Assembly (NCBI RefSeq): GCF_000527135.1
Contig: NZ_AZUP01000001.1
Coordinates: 2,046,001-2,110,000 of the forward strand
Source: Methyloversatilis discipulorum
Lineage (GTDB): Bacteria; Pseudomonadota; Gammaproteobacteria; Burkholderiales; Rhodocyclaceae
Reading direction: 5' to 3'
Length of the DNA stretch: 64,000 bases
The first letter of the stretch is position 1. Every line of letters begins with the position of its first letter. Both the position numbers and the translations under genes were made by a program. Positions 1-7,954 of this stretch are shown here, in pieces. The notes beneath the pieces are model-generated. The model was not told where the DNA came from, did no database searches, and was given only the letters and a program-made list of their open reading frames with translations.

Positions 1-261
1 GTGACCGTAGCGCTCGGTTTCGGCGCGGAACGGTCGGATCATCTGCGAGTGGCAGTTGTAGCAGCCCTCGCGAACGTAGATGTCGCGACCGGCCAGGCGC
101 AGCGGGCTGTACGGCTCGACGCCCTTGACCGGTTCGGTGGTCGAGTGCTGGAAGAACAGCGGAACGATTTCGACCAGACCGCCGATGGCGATGGTGATCA
201 CCGTCAGGATCGCCAGCAGGCCGACGTTGCGTTCGATTGCTTCGTGTTTGGATGCAGCCAT
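1..261 (-). CDS. ccoO: cbb3-type cytochrome c oxidase subunit II (CcoO), 3' part outside window
   Basis: Membrane-anchored mono-heme c subunit that passes electrons to the CcoN catalytic subunit of the high-affinity cbb3 terminal oxidase. The visible 87 residues begin with an N-terminal membrane segment (about residues 13-33) and reach the heme-binding motif CYNCH followed by SQM, which is the CcoO signature. The start ATG (complement of 259-261) has an AGAAAGA-type ribosome site and follows the ccoN stop by 18 bases, so the two are co-transcribed. The C-terminal part lies beyond the left edge. CcoN-CcoO order is universal for this family. Confidence 0.95.
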   Translation of the reverse strand, partial: MAASKHEAIERNVGLLAILTVITIAIGGLVEIVPLFFQHSTTEPVKGVEPYSPLRLAGRDIYVREGCYNCHSQMIRPFRAETERYGH

Positions 262-279
262 GATGTCTTTCTCCAGTGA

Positions 280-1722
280 TCAGGCGTGCGCGGCAGCAGG
301 CGCCACCACCGGTGCGTTGTACGGCTTGTGGCCGGCGATGGTCTTCCACACGTTCCAGGCCATGACGAACATGCCGGACAGGAAGAGCGCGCCGCCGAGG
401 AAGCGGATGAACCAGAACGGATAGCTGGCCTTGACGCTTTCGACGAAGGTGTAGGTGAGCGTGCCGTCGTCGTTGATGGCGCGCCACATCAGGCCCTGCA
501 TCACGCCGGCGATCCACATCGAGGCGATGTAGAGCACGACGCCGAGGGTCGACATCCAGAAGTGGATGCTGATGGCCGGCACCGAATACATCTTTTCCTG
601 GCCGAACAGGCGCGGGATCAGGTAGTAGATCGAACCGATCGAGATCATCGCCACCCAGCCCAGCGCGCCCGAATGCACGTGGCCGACGGTCCAGTCGGTG
701 TAGTGCGACAGCGCATTGACCGTCTTGATCGACATCATCGGACCTTCGAAGGTCGACATGCCGTAGAAGGACAGCGAGGTGATCAGGAACTTCAGGATCG
801 GGTCGGTGCGCAGTTTGTGCCAGGCGCCCGACAGGGTCATGATGCCGTTGATCATGCCGCCCCAGCTCGGTGCCAGCAGGATGAGCGAGAACACCATGCC
901 CAGCGACTGCGTCCAGTCCGGCAGCGCGGTGTAGTGCAGGTGGTGCGGGCCCGCCCACATGTAGGTGAAGATCAGCGCCCAGAAGTGCACCACCGACAGG
1001 CGGTAGGAATACACCGGACGCTCGGCCTGCTTCGGCACGAAGTAATACATCATGCCGAGGAAGCCGGCGGTCAGGAAGAAGCCGACCGCGTTGTGGCCGT
1101 ACCACCACTGCACCATCGCGTCCTGCACGCCGGCGTAGGCCGAATAGGACTTCCAGAAGCCGGCCGGGATGGCGGCGCTATTGACCAGGTGCAGCACCGC
1201 CACGGTCAGGATGAAGGCGCCGTAGAACCAGTTCGCCACGTAGATGTGCGAGGTGCGGCGCTTGGCGATGGTGCCGAAGAACACGACGGCGTAGGCCACC
1301 CAGACCAGCGTGATCAGCACGTCGATCGGCCACTCGAGCTCGGCGTATTCCTTGCCCGAGGTGTAGCCCAGCGGCAACGTGATGGCGGCGGCAACGATGA
1401 CGATCTGCCAGCCCCAGAACACGAACTCCGCCAGCCACGGCGCGAACAGCCGCGTGTGGCAGGTGCGCTGGACGACAAAGAACGAAGTCGCCATCAGCGC
1501 ACAGCCGCCGAAGGCGAAGATGACTGCGTTGGTATGTAGCGGCCGCAGTCGGCCGAAGTGGAACCACTCGCCGACGTTCAGTTGCGGCCAGACCAGCTGG
1601 GCGGCAATGACCACGCCGACCAGCATGCCCACGATGCCCCACACCACCGTCATCAGTGCGAACTGCCGCACCACCCGGTAGTCGTAGGTGCCGTGAACGG
1701 ACCCCATTGCTTCTGTTTTCAT
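280..1722 (-). CDS. ccoN: cbb3-type cytochrome c oxidase catalytic subunit I (CcoN)
   Basis: Heme-copper oxidase core subunit that reduces O2 at low oxygen tension and pumps protons. The 480-residue protein is almost entirely hydrophobic with about 12 membrane segments, and has the CcoN hallmark stretches WWYGHNAV and [13 protein letters not shown], which carry histidine ligands of the heme/CuB site. I chose the ATG at 1722 because it is followed by the usual start [16 protein letters not shown] and preceded by a GGGAG/CAGG site. An in-frame ATG at 1740 is possible and would add six residues. It heads the ccoN-ccoO operon and sits behind an FNR-type promoter at 1794-1835. Confidence 0.96.
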   Translation of the reverse strand: MKTEAMGSVHGTYDYRVVRQFALMTVVWGIVGMLVGVVIAAQLVWPQLNVGEWFHFGRLRPLHTNAVIFAFGGCALMATSFFVVQRTCHTRLFAPWLAEFVFWGWQIVIVAAAITLPLGYTSGKEYAELEWPIDVLITLVWVAYAVVFFGTIAKRRTSHIYVANWFYGAFILTVAVLHLVNSAAIPAGFWKSYSAYAGVQDAMVQWWYGHNAVGFFLTAGFLGMMYYFVPKQAERPVYSYRLSVVHFWALIFTYMWAGPHHLHYTALPDWTQSLGMVFSLILLAPSWGGMINGIMTLSGAWHKLRTDPILKFLITSLSFYGMSTFEGPMMSIKTVNALSHYTDWTVGHVHSGALGWVAMISIGSIYYLIPRLFGQEKMYSVPAISIHFWMSTLGVVLYIASMWIAGVMQGLMWRAINDDGTLTYTFVESVKASYPFWFIRFLGGALFLSGMFVMAWNVWKTIAGHKPYNAPVVAPAAAHA

Positions 1723-1793
1723 TTTTGCCTGCTCCCACATTGAAATTGCACCGCCACGCCCGCATGGGCGCACGCACGCATGATCCGGCCCGA

Positions 1794-1835
1794 AGGTTAG
1801 GTGCTCGCCCGCTTCCGGGTCTTGACCCACGTCAA
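1794..1835 (-). promoter_or_regulatory. FNR/ANR-type class II promoter of ccoNO
   Basis: The box TTGAC-CCAC-GTCAA (1822-1835) is a perfect 14-bp palindrome matching the FNR/ANR consensus TTGAT-N4-ATCAA with one symmetrical change per arm. Read on the minus strand, a -10-like TAACCT (complement of 1794-1799) follows after exactly 22 bp. That spacing puts the box centre near -41.5, the class II activator position. The predicted start is near 1787, about 65 bases before the ccoN ATG. Control of cbb3 oxidase genes by FNR-type regulators is well established. No fnr gene is in the window. Confidence 0.8.
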
Positions 1836-1954
1836 GCGGCCTATCGTTTCACGCTGTTTCACCGTCACCGCGCGCGCCGATGCCGGCCGCATTTTCCCGC
1901 GCAAAATGATATTGCACCCTGATCGAATTACGAGCGGAAATTCGATCAAATCAA

Positions 1955-1983
1955 TTTACGGAATGAATTTCCGCGCTTATCAT
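1955..1983 (+). promoter_or_regulatory. Sigma-70-type promoter of the H-NS family gene
   Basis: TTTACG (1955-1960), a 17-bp spacer and TATCAT (1978-1983) form a good sigma-70 pair. The predicted start site lies about 24 bases before the ATG at 2014. The surroundings (1905-1990) are clearly AT-richer than the rest of the region, as expected for a promoter, and possibly for H-NS autoregulation. Confidence 0.55.
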
Positions 1984-2013
1984 TCGATTTCCTTAACCCA
2001 TGGAGACAACGCA

Positions 2014-2346
2014 ATGTCCGGTCAGAGCTACGACGAATTGATGGCAAAAATCGCGGAACTGCAGCAACAGGCTGAAGCAGTACGCCGGGCTGAGCTCGAA
2101 GAAGTCATTTCGGACGTGCGTGCCAAGATCAAGAAATACAATCTGTCGGCCTCCGATGTCGGTCTGTCCGGTGGAGCAACGCGTCGCTCGGGTCGTCCGG
2201 CAGCTGCGGCCAAGGTAAAGATCGCACCGGGCAAATACCGCAATCCGGCCACCGGTGAAATCAAGGAAGTCGGTGCTGCCGGCCGCAAGCCGGGTTGGCT
2301 CGCGGCGATGAGCGCAGACGAACTCGCTGCCGCCCGCGTATCCTGA
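2014..2346 (+). CDS. H-NS family nucleoid-associated protein
   Basis: Small DNA-binding protein of the H-NS family, expected to silence AT-rich DNA. The 110 residues split into an N-terminal coiled-coil oligomerisation part (about 1-50, MSGQSYDELMAKIAEL onward), a basic alanine-rich linker (about 60-75), and a C-terminal DNA-binding domain beginning KYRNPATGE. The ATG at 2014 has a GGAGAC ribosome site 7 bases upstream. The frame stays open to 1801 but those residues look like noncoding translation. Odd point: where most family members have TWSGRGR-type residues for minor-groove contact, this protein has IKEVGAAGRKPGW, so the canonical loop is altered. It is transcribed alone and ends at the terminator at 2366-2393. 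Confidence 0.88.
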   Translation: MSGQSYDELMAKIAELQQQAEAVRRAELEEVISDVRAKIKKYNLSASDVGLSGGATRRSGRPAAAAKVKIAPGKYRNPATGEIKEVGAAGRKPGWLAAMSADELAAARVS

Positions 2347-2365
2347 TCGCGATTCGGTCGCGCAC

Positions 2366-2393
2366 AAAAAAGGCACCGCAAGGTGCCTTTTTT
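2366..2393. terminator. Bidirectional intrinsic terminator between H-NS gene and fadD
   Basis: Six A, the stem GGCACC, loop GCAA, stem GGTGCC, then six T. It is symmetrical, so it can serve both the H-NS gene (plus) and fadD (minus), whose stop codon begins inside the T run. Confidence 0.9.
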
Positions 2394-4072
2394 CATTGCT
2401 TCCGCGCCGCTGCGGCCTCTTCCTTGAGCGCCCTGCGCAATATCTTTCCGACATTCGTCTTTGGCAGTTCGCTGCGGAATTCAACGTGGCGCGGAATCTT
2501 GTATGCGGTGAGCTGGGTCCGGCAGTGAGCAATCACCGCATCGGCGGTCAGCGTCGTGTCCTTGGAGACGACGAACACCTTCACCACCTCGCCCGAATGC
2601 TCGTCCGGCAGACCGATCGCGCAGCACTCCAGCACGCCGGCACAGGCCGCGACAACGTCCTCGACCTCGTTTGGATAGACGTTGAAGCCGGACACCAGAA
2701 TCATGTCCTTCTTGCGATCGACGATGCGCACGAAACCGGCCTCGTCGATCGTGGCGACGTCGCCGGTGCGCAGGAAGCCATCTGCCGTCATCACCTGGGC
2801 GGTTTCCGCCGGACGACGGTAGTAACCCTTCATCACCTGCGGGCCGCGCACGCACAATTCACCGGTCTCGCCCGGCGGCACTTCCCGCCCCTCATCGTCG
2901 CGTATCGATATTTCAGTGGACGGCACAGGCAACCCGATCGCACCGTTGAATTCCCTCTGATCCGGCGGATTGATGCACACGGCCGGAGAGGTTTCGGTCA
3001 GGCCGTAAGCTTCGATCAAGGGCTGACCGGTGATTTTCTTCCAGCGTTCTGCAACCGCTCGCTGCACCGCCATGCCGCCACCCAGCGAAACGCGTAATCC
3101 GGAAAAATCCAGCTTCGCAAAATCAGGGTTGTTCAGCAGCGCATTGAACAGCGTATTGACGCCGGTAATGACAGTGAAGCGGTATTTCTGAAGTTCCTTG
3201 ACGAAACCCGGAATGTCACGCGGATTGGTAATCAGTATGTTGGTCGCGCCGAGCTTCAGAAATACCAGGCAATTCGCGGTCAGCGCAAAGATGTGATACA
3301 GCGGCAACGCGGTGATGACGATCTGCGGCCCGCTCACGAAGGGTCGTATCCAGGCATCGGCCTGCATCATGTTGGACACGATGTTGCGATGGGTGAGCAT
3401 GGCGCCCTTGGCCACGCCGGTCGTGCCGCCCGTGTATTGCAGGAAGGCAATGTCTTCGTGCACGACATTGACCGGATTCAGCGTGTGCCCCAGCCCCAGC
3501 TTGATCGCCTCGTTGAAGCGGACCGCCGACGGCAGGTCGAACGACGGCACCATCTTCTTCACGTGGCGCACAACAAGATTGACGATCCAGCCCTTTGGCG
3601 CTGGCAGCAGGTCACCCAGTGCGGTGACGACGACGTGGCGCACCGCGGTGCGCTCGATCACGCGCTGCAGCGTCGAGGCGAAGTTCTCCAGCACGACGAT
3701 GACTTCGGCGCCGCTGTCGTTGAGCTGGTGTTCGAGCTCGCGCGGCGTGTACAGCGGATTGCAGTTCACGATGGTGTAGCCAGCGCGCAAGGCACCGAAC
3801 ATCGCCACCGGGTACTGCAGCACATTGGGCATCATGATCGCGACGCGCGACCCCGGCGCGAGGCCGAGCACCGACTGCAGATAGGCCGCGAAAGCGGCGC
3901 TCAGGCGTTCGAGTTCGGCATAGGTGATGGCCTTGCCCATGCAGACATAGGCATCGCGCTCCGCGAACTCGCGGCAGCTGCGCTCGAACACCTCGCCGAC
4001 CGACATGAACTCCGACGGATCGATCTCGGCCGGAACACCCTTGGGGTAGCTTTTGAGCCACACCTTCTCCAT
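2393..4072 (-). CDS. fadD: Long-chain fatty-acid-CoA ligase
   Basis: Activates fatty acids to acyl-CoA with ATP, the entry step of beta-oxidation, at the inner face of the membrane. The 559-residue length matches FadD. The AMP-binding P-loop [11 protein letters not shown] lies near residue 212, the GLTETSP adenylate motif follows, and the C-terminal lid carries [16 protein letters not shown] and the catalytic lysine in [11 protein letters not shown]. The ATG at 4072 is preceded by a strong GAGGAGG site. It stands alone, upstream of the terminator shared with the H-NS gene; no other beta-oxidation gene is nearby. Confidence 0.93.
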   Translation of the reverse strand: MEKVWLKSYPKGVPAEIDPSEFMSVGEVFERSCREFAERDAYVCMGKAITYAELERLSAAFAAYLQSVLGLAPGSRVAIMMPNVLQYPVAMFGALRAGYTIVNCNPLYTPRELEHQLNDSGAEVIVVLENFASTLQRVIERTAVRHVVVTALGDLLPAPKGWIVNLVVRHVKKMVPSFDLPSAVRFNEAIKLGLGHTLNPVNVVHEDIAFLQYTGGTTGVAKGAMLTHRNIVSNMMQADAWIRPFVSGPQIVITALPLYHIFALTANCLVFLKLGATNILITNPRDIPGFVKELQKYRFTVITGVNTLFNALLNNPDFAKLDFSGLRVSLGGGMAVQRAVAERWKKITGQPLIEAYGLTETSPAVCINPPDQREFNGAIGLPVPSTEISIRDDEGREVPPGETGELCVRGPQVMKGYYRRPAETAQVMTADGFLRTGDVATIDEAGFVRIVDRKKDMILVSGFNVYPNEVEDVVAACAGVLECCAIGLPDEHSGEVVKVFVVSKDTTLTADAVIAHCRTQLTAYKIPRHVEFRSELPKTNVGKILRRALKEEAAAARKQ

Positions 4073-4145
4073 TACCGCCTCCTCGCGTCATCGTGCCGCT
4101 GACGCGCGAACGCGGCAGCGTGCTGCATGATCGTGCGGCCGGGCA

Positions 4146-4595
4146 TCAACCCGACATGTCTTCCATCGGCCAGTCGCGAATATAGCTCTTCAGCATGCGG
4201 TTCTCGAAACTCTGCTCTTCCAGCATCGCACGGGCGACATCGTGGAAGGACAGCACGCCCATCAGCGTATCGCCTTCCATGATGGGCAGATAGCGACAGC
4301 GGTGTTCGAGCATCAGCCGGCGCAGTTCGTCGACTTCCATGTCCGGGTGGGCGGTCACCGGATCGCGATGCATGACGGCGGATACGGTCAGCGACTGCCA
4401 GTCGCCGCCGGACGCCCGCACCGAGCGCAGCACTTCACGGAAGGTGAGCATGCCGACCATGCGGCCATGCTCCATCACCACAAGCGAACCGACATCGAGG
4501 TCGGTCATCGTGACGACTGCGTTACCCAGCGTCTGTTGCGGCGCCACCGTGTAGAGCACGGTGCCCTTGATGCGCAGGATTTCATGTACTTGCAT
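4146..4595 (-). CDS. CBS-domain pair protein
   Basis: A 149-residue soluble protein made only of two CBS domains (about residues 8-65 and 78-140), a fold that usually binds adenosine nucleotides such as AMP or ATP. Visible features are VTMTDLDVGSLVVME in the first repeat and LMLEHRCRYLPIMEGD in the second. The ATG at 4595 sits 8 bases after AGGAGAG; a GTG at 4604 would add three residues. Similar stand-alone proteins are common in betaproteobacteria, but their target is not known and the neighbours do not reveal it. Confidence 0.85.
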   Translation of the reverse strand: MQVHEILRIKGTVLYTVAPQQTLGNAVVTMTDLDVGSLVVMEHGRMVGMLTFREVLRSVRASGGDWQSLTVSAVMHRDPVTAHPDMEVDELRRLMLEHRCRYLPIMEGDTLMGVLSFHDVARAMLEEQSFENRMLKSYIRDWPMEDMSG

Positions 4596-4696
4596 GGTTG
4601 CCACTCTCCTCCTCGCCGCGCGGGCACGGGGTGCGCGCTGCGGATGACCATGCGTCGATGGTAGTCAAAAGCGTCGGCGCCGCAAAGCGCCGGCGT

Positions 4697-7600
4697 TCAG
4701 AAAAGGCGATCCAGACGCCCGTCGGGCCGAAGCAGCGCGGCGCACGGCGTCTTGCCGGGGCGGATCAGGCGTACCGACTCGGCGTAGCGCTGCAGCTGTT
4801 CGGCATATTCCTCGGCGAATCCCGCGCCCTCCCCGCTCTTGTAATCCAGTATCCAGATCTCGTCGTCGAACTCGACCAGGCGATCGATGCGGCCGAGGCT
4901 GCCGTCGGGCAGCACGAATTCCACTTCGCTGGCCGCCCAGCCATGCAGCGACGGATCGAAGAAACGGCGCAGCGCAGCGCTCTCGATCATGGCGCGCGCA
5001 AGGCGCTCAAGTTCGCTCCAGCGCGCCGCGTCGAGCGCCGGCGGACGCGGCGGCGGCGGTTCGCCGCAGGCCAGCGCTTCCAGCCAGGCGTGCAGGCCGG
5101 TGCCCCAGATCTGCGCGTCGTTCATCTGCACCACCACGCGGCGCTCGCCCACCGGTGCCAATGGAAGCGCTTCGGCAGCTGTCGGCGCCGCGGCAACCGT
5201 GTCGATATCGGGGCACGCATCGGCCGTGCCTGCACTCAGGCGCAGCGCGCCGTCGTCGGTGCTCTGTACCGACGGGCACGCGCGCAGCGCAGTCTGCAGA
5301 CGCGCCAGCCAGCTGTCGTCGGCCGCGCCCCGCGCCGGGCTGACGCCGCTGGCGAACAGGAACTGCCGCGCCCGGGTGACCGCGACGTACAGCAGATTGG
5401 CGTCCTCGCGCGCCGCAGCGCGCGCTTCGGCGTCGATGAAACGGGCGCGCGCCTGCCCCTGGTTCTCCTTGCGCTGCAGCAGCGACAGGTGTTCGGGCGC
5501 CGGCGCACCCGGCGGCCACGCCAGCAGCACACGCGCACCGCTGTCGGCGCGCAGCTTGGCGATGGCGTCGGCCAGCCAGACGATGGGCGCCTCCAGCCCC
5601 TTCGCCGCATGCACGGTGAGCACGCGCACGCGGCCGCGTGCCGGGTCCTCACCGAGAATGAGCCCCTCGTCCGGCGCCTCGTCGTCCTCGTTGCGCAATC
5701 GTGCGAGTTCGTCGAGAAAGCGCGGCAGGCTGGGGAAACGACCGCTATCGACCGTGAGCGCCAGTTCGATGAAAGCTTCCAGATTGGCGCGCACACCCGG
5801 CCAGGCCATCGGATCGACCAGAGCGGCATAACGCTGCATCAGCTCACCCTGGTGGAACACGCGGTCGAGCAGATCGTGCACCGGCAACCGTACCGCCGCG
5901 GCCAGCCAGTCGCTCAGCAGCGCGGCGGCACGTGCCAGTTGGGCGTCATCGCCCTCGCGCGCGCCGCGCAGCGCCGGCCACAAGGCCGGTCCGGCGCTGG
6001 TCAGGCGCAACAGGTGCGCGTCGGACAGTGCGAACAACGGGCTGCGCAGCACGTGCGCCAGCGCCAGCGCATCGGCCGGTGCGGCGAGGAAGCGCAGCAG
6101 CGCCTGCAGGTCGGCCGCCTCAAGCGTGTCGAGCAGGCGGCCGCGGCTGGCACCGAAGTAAGGAATGCCGTGTGCGCGCAACGCCGCCTCATAGACGGCG
6201 AGACCGGTGCGCCGACGCAGCAGGATCATCATGTCGCCGTAGCGCGCCGGCCGCACGGCGCCACTGTGCGCATCGCGCACGGCGACCCGCCCGACCATCG
6301 CCTGCAGCCGCGCGCACATCGCGTCGGCCTCGCGGCGGCGCCTGCTGTCCTCGGCCATCACGCGCGGCGTGGTGAGCGGATTGCGCAGGCCGGAATCGTT
6401 CGTCGGCGCTTCTTCCGGCGCATCAGGGTCGTGGCCGAAAGCCGGCAGCACCTCGACCACGCCGGGCAGGCCGACCTGCGTCGTGCCGTGCGGCGCGAAA
6501 CCTTCGAACACGTCGAGCGCCCCGAACAGCGCATTGACCACCTCGACCACCGCCGGGCTGCTGCGCCGCGTTTCGTTGCGCCGGATGTCGATGGCGCCGA
6601 AACGCTCGGCGAAAGCCGTACGCGCGTGCGCGAAGATGCGCGGATCGGCACGGCGGAAGCGGTAGATCGACTGCTTCGGATCGCCGACCACGAACACGCG
6701 CGGCTGCATCTGGTCTGGCGCATAAGCGTCGAGCCAGTGCATCAGCACCTGCCACTGCAGCGGATTGGTGTCCTGGAACTCGTCGAGCAGCAGATGTGTG
6801 TAGCGCGCGTCCAGCCGCGCCTGCACGAAGGGGCCGGTCTGCGCGTCGCCGAGCAGGCGCGCCGCCTGCCATTCGAGGTCGCCGAAATCGAGCACGCCGG
6901 CGCCGCGTTTGACCTGGTCGTAGGCGTCAAGCATGGCCGAGGCAACGGTCAGCGCATGCCGGTTCAGTTCCCAGGCAGCGCGGTCGCTCAGCGCGTGCAG
7001 GCAGGCCAGCAGCCGCTCGACGCAGGACTCGAACAACTGCTGCGTGCGCTCGGCTGCGCCGATCTTTTCCATCGATTTGCCCGGCTTGAACGCGATCGGC
7101 AATCCGGCGCGGGTCAGCAGTTCGGCGCACAGACCGTCGAAGAAGGCCTGGGCGTCGTGCTGGCTGGCGGCCGTCTCCAGCGCCACCGCCTTGCGCTGCT
7201 GCGCCTCCGTGCCCTGCCCCAGCAGCTTCGCGAGTTCCAGCACTGCGGCGCGCAGCGCGGCGTCCTGCGCCAGTGCATCGACCGGTGCTTCACGATCGGC
7301 GCCGAAAAAGGATTCGAGATGCGCGAACACGCCGTCGAGCCCGTCGTGCGCCGCCAGCCAGGCCTGCCACTCGGCGCGCCGCTCGATCAGCGATTCGGCG
7401 AGGCTGCGCGCGCCGGCGAGACCGGCCTGCGCGAGCAGCCAGCGCACCGACTGCGCCAGTTCGCCATCCGGCGCACTGCCGGCACGCCGCATCAGCACAC
7501 CCCAGGCCTGGTCGCGCAGGCGTGCGGTGCGCTCTGCCAGCTGCAGCCCGCCGAGGCCCGCCGACAGCGGCGCGGCGCCGAGCAGCGACGAGAACCAGCC

Positions 7601-7954
7601 GTGGAAGGTGTTGATCGTCAGTCCCGGGCGGGCGCCGGCGACGCGTTCGAACAAGCCACGCGCACGCTCGATCAGCGCCGCGTCATTGCGCGCATCGACC
7701 CCGCGCTGATCGAGGAAGGCGATCACCCCGGCGTCGTCCGCCACCGCCAGCTCGCCCAGCCAGTGCTGCAACCGCTCGTCGATTTCGCGGGCCGCCTTGC
7801 GCGTGTAGGTGATGGCCAGTATCTCGCCCGGTGCCACGCCGGCCAGCAACAGGCGGATCAGTCGCGACACCAGGGTCCACGTCTTGCCGCTGCCGGCGCA
7901 GGCCTCGACGACGACGCTGGCGGATGGGTCGAGTGCGCGCAGGCCGTCGTTCAT
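4697..7954 (-). CDS. addA: AddA-type UvrD/RecB-family helicase-nuclease
   Basis: Large subunit of the AddAB complex that processes double-strand DNA ends for RecA-dependent repair. The 1085 residues start with the superfamily 1 Walker A ACAGSGKT (residues 18-25) and the motif ITYTRKAAREI. Later come LLLDEFQDTN (Walker B region), VGDPKQSIYRFRRAD and the ATP-contact motif LLYVAVTRA. The C-terminus carries a RecB-type nuclease domain with GRIDRLVEFDD and ILDYKSG. I chose the ATG at 7954, which overlaps the addB stop as ATGA and has AAGGA upstream; a GTG at 7975 is the alternative. Translational coupling with addB fits a 1:1 complex. Confidence 0.93.
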   Translation of the reverse strand: MNDGLRALDPSASVVVEACAGSGKTWTLVSRLIRLLLAGVAPGEILAITYTRKAAREIDERLQHWLGELAVADDAGVIAFLDQRGVDARNDAALIERARGLFERVAGARPGLTINTFHGWFSSLLGAAPLSAGLGGLQLAERTARLRDQAWGVLMRRAGSAPDGELAQSVRWLLAQAGLAGARSLAESLIERRAEWQAWLAAHDGLDGVFAHLESFFGADREAPVDALAQDAALRAAVLELAKLLGQGTEAQQRKAVALETAASQHDAQAFFDGLCAELLTRAGLPIAFKPGKSMEKIGAAERTQQLFESCVERLLACLHALSDRAAWELNRHALTVASAMLDAYDQVKRGAGVLDFGDLEWQAARLLGDAQTGPFVQARLDARYTHLLLDEFQDTNPLQWQVLMHWLDAYAPDQMQPRVFVVGDPKQSIYRFRRADPRIFAHARTAFAERFGAIDIRRNETRRSSPAVVEVVNALFGALDVFEGFAPHGTTQVGLPGVVEVLPAFGHDPDAPEEAPTNDSGLRNPLTTPRVMAEDSRRRREADAMCARLQAMVGRVAVRDAHSGAVRPARYGDMMILLRRRTGLAVYEAALRAHGIPYFGASRGRLLDTLEAADLQALLRFLAAPADALALAHVLRSPLFALSDAHLLRLTSAGPALWPALRGAREGDDAQLARAAALLSDWLAAAVRLPVHDLLDRVFHQGELMQRYAALVDPMAWPGVRANLEAFIELALTVDSGRFPSLPRFLDELARLRNEDDEAPDEGLILGEDPARGRVRVLTVHAAKGLEAPIVWLADAIAKLRADSGARVLLAWPPGAPAPEHLSLLQRKENQGQARARFIDAEARAAAREDANLLYVAVTRARQFLFASGVSPARGAADDSWLARLQTALRACPSVQSTDDGALRLSAGTADACPDIDTVAAAPTAAEALPLAPVGERRVVVQMNDAQIWGTGLHAWLEALACGEPPPPRPPALDAARWSELERLARAMIESAALRRFFDPSLHGWAASEVEFVLPDGSLGRIDRLVEFDDEIWILDYKSGEGAGFAEEYAEQLQRYAESVRLIRPGKTPCAALLRPDGRLDRLF

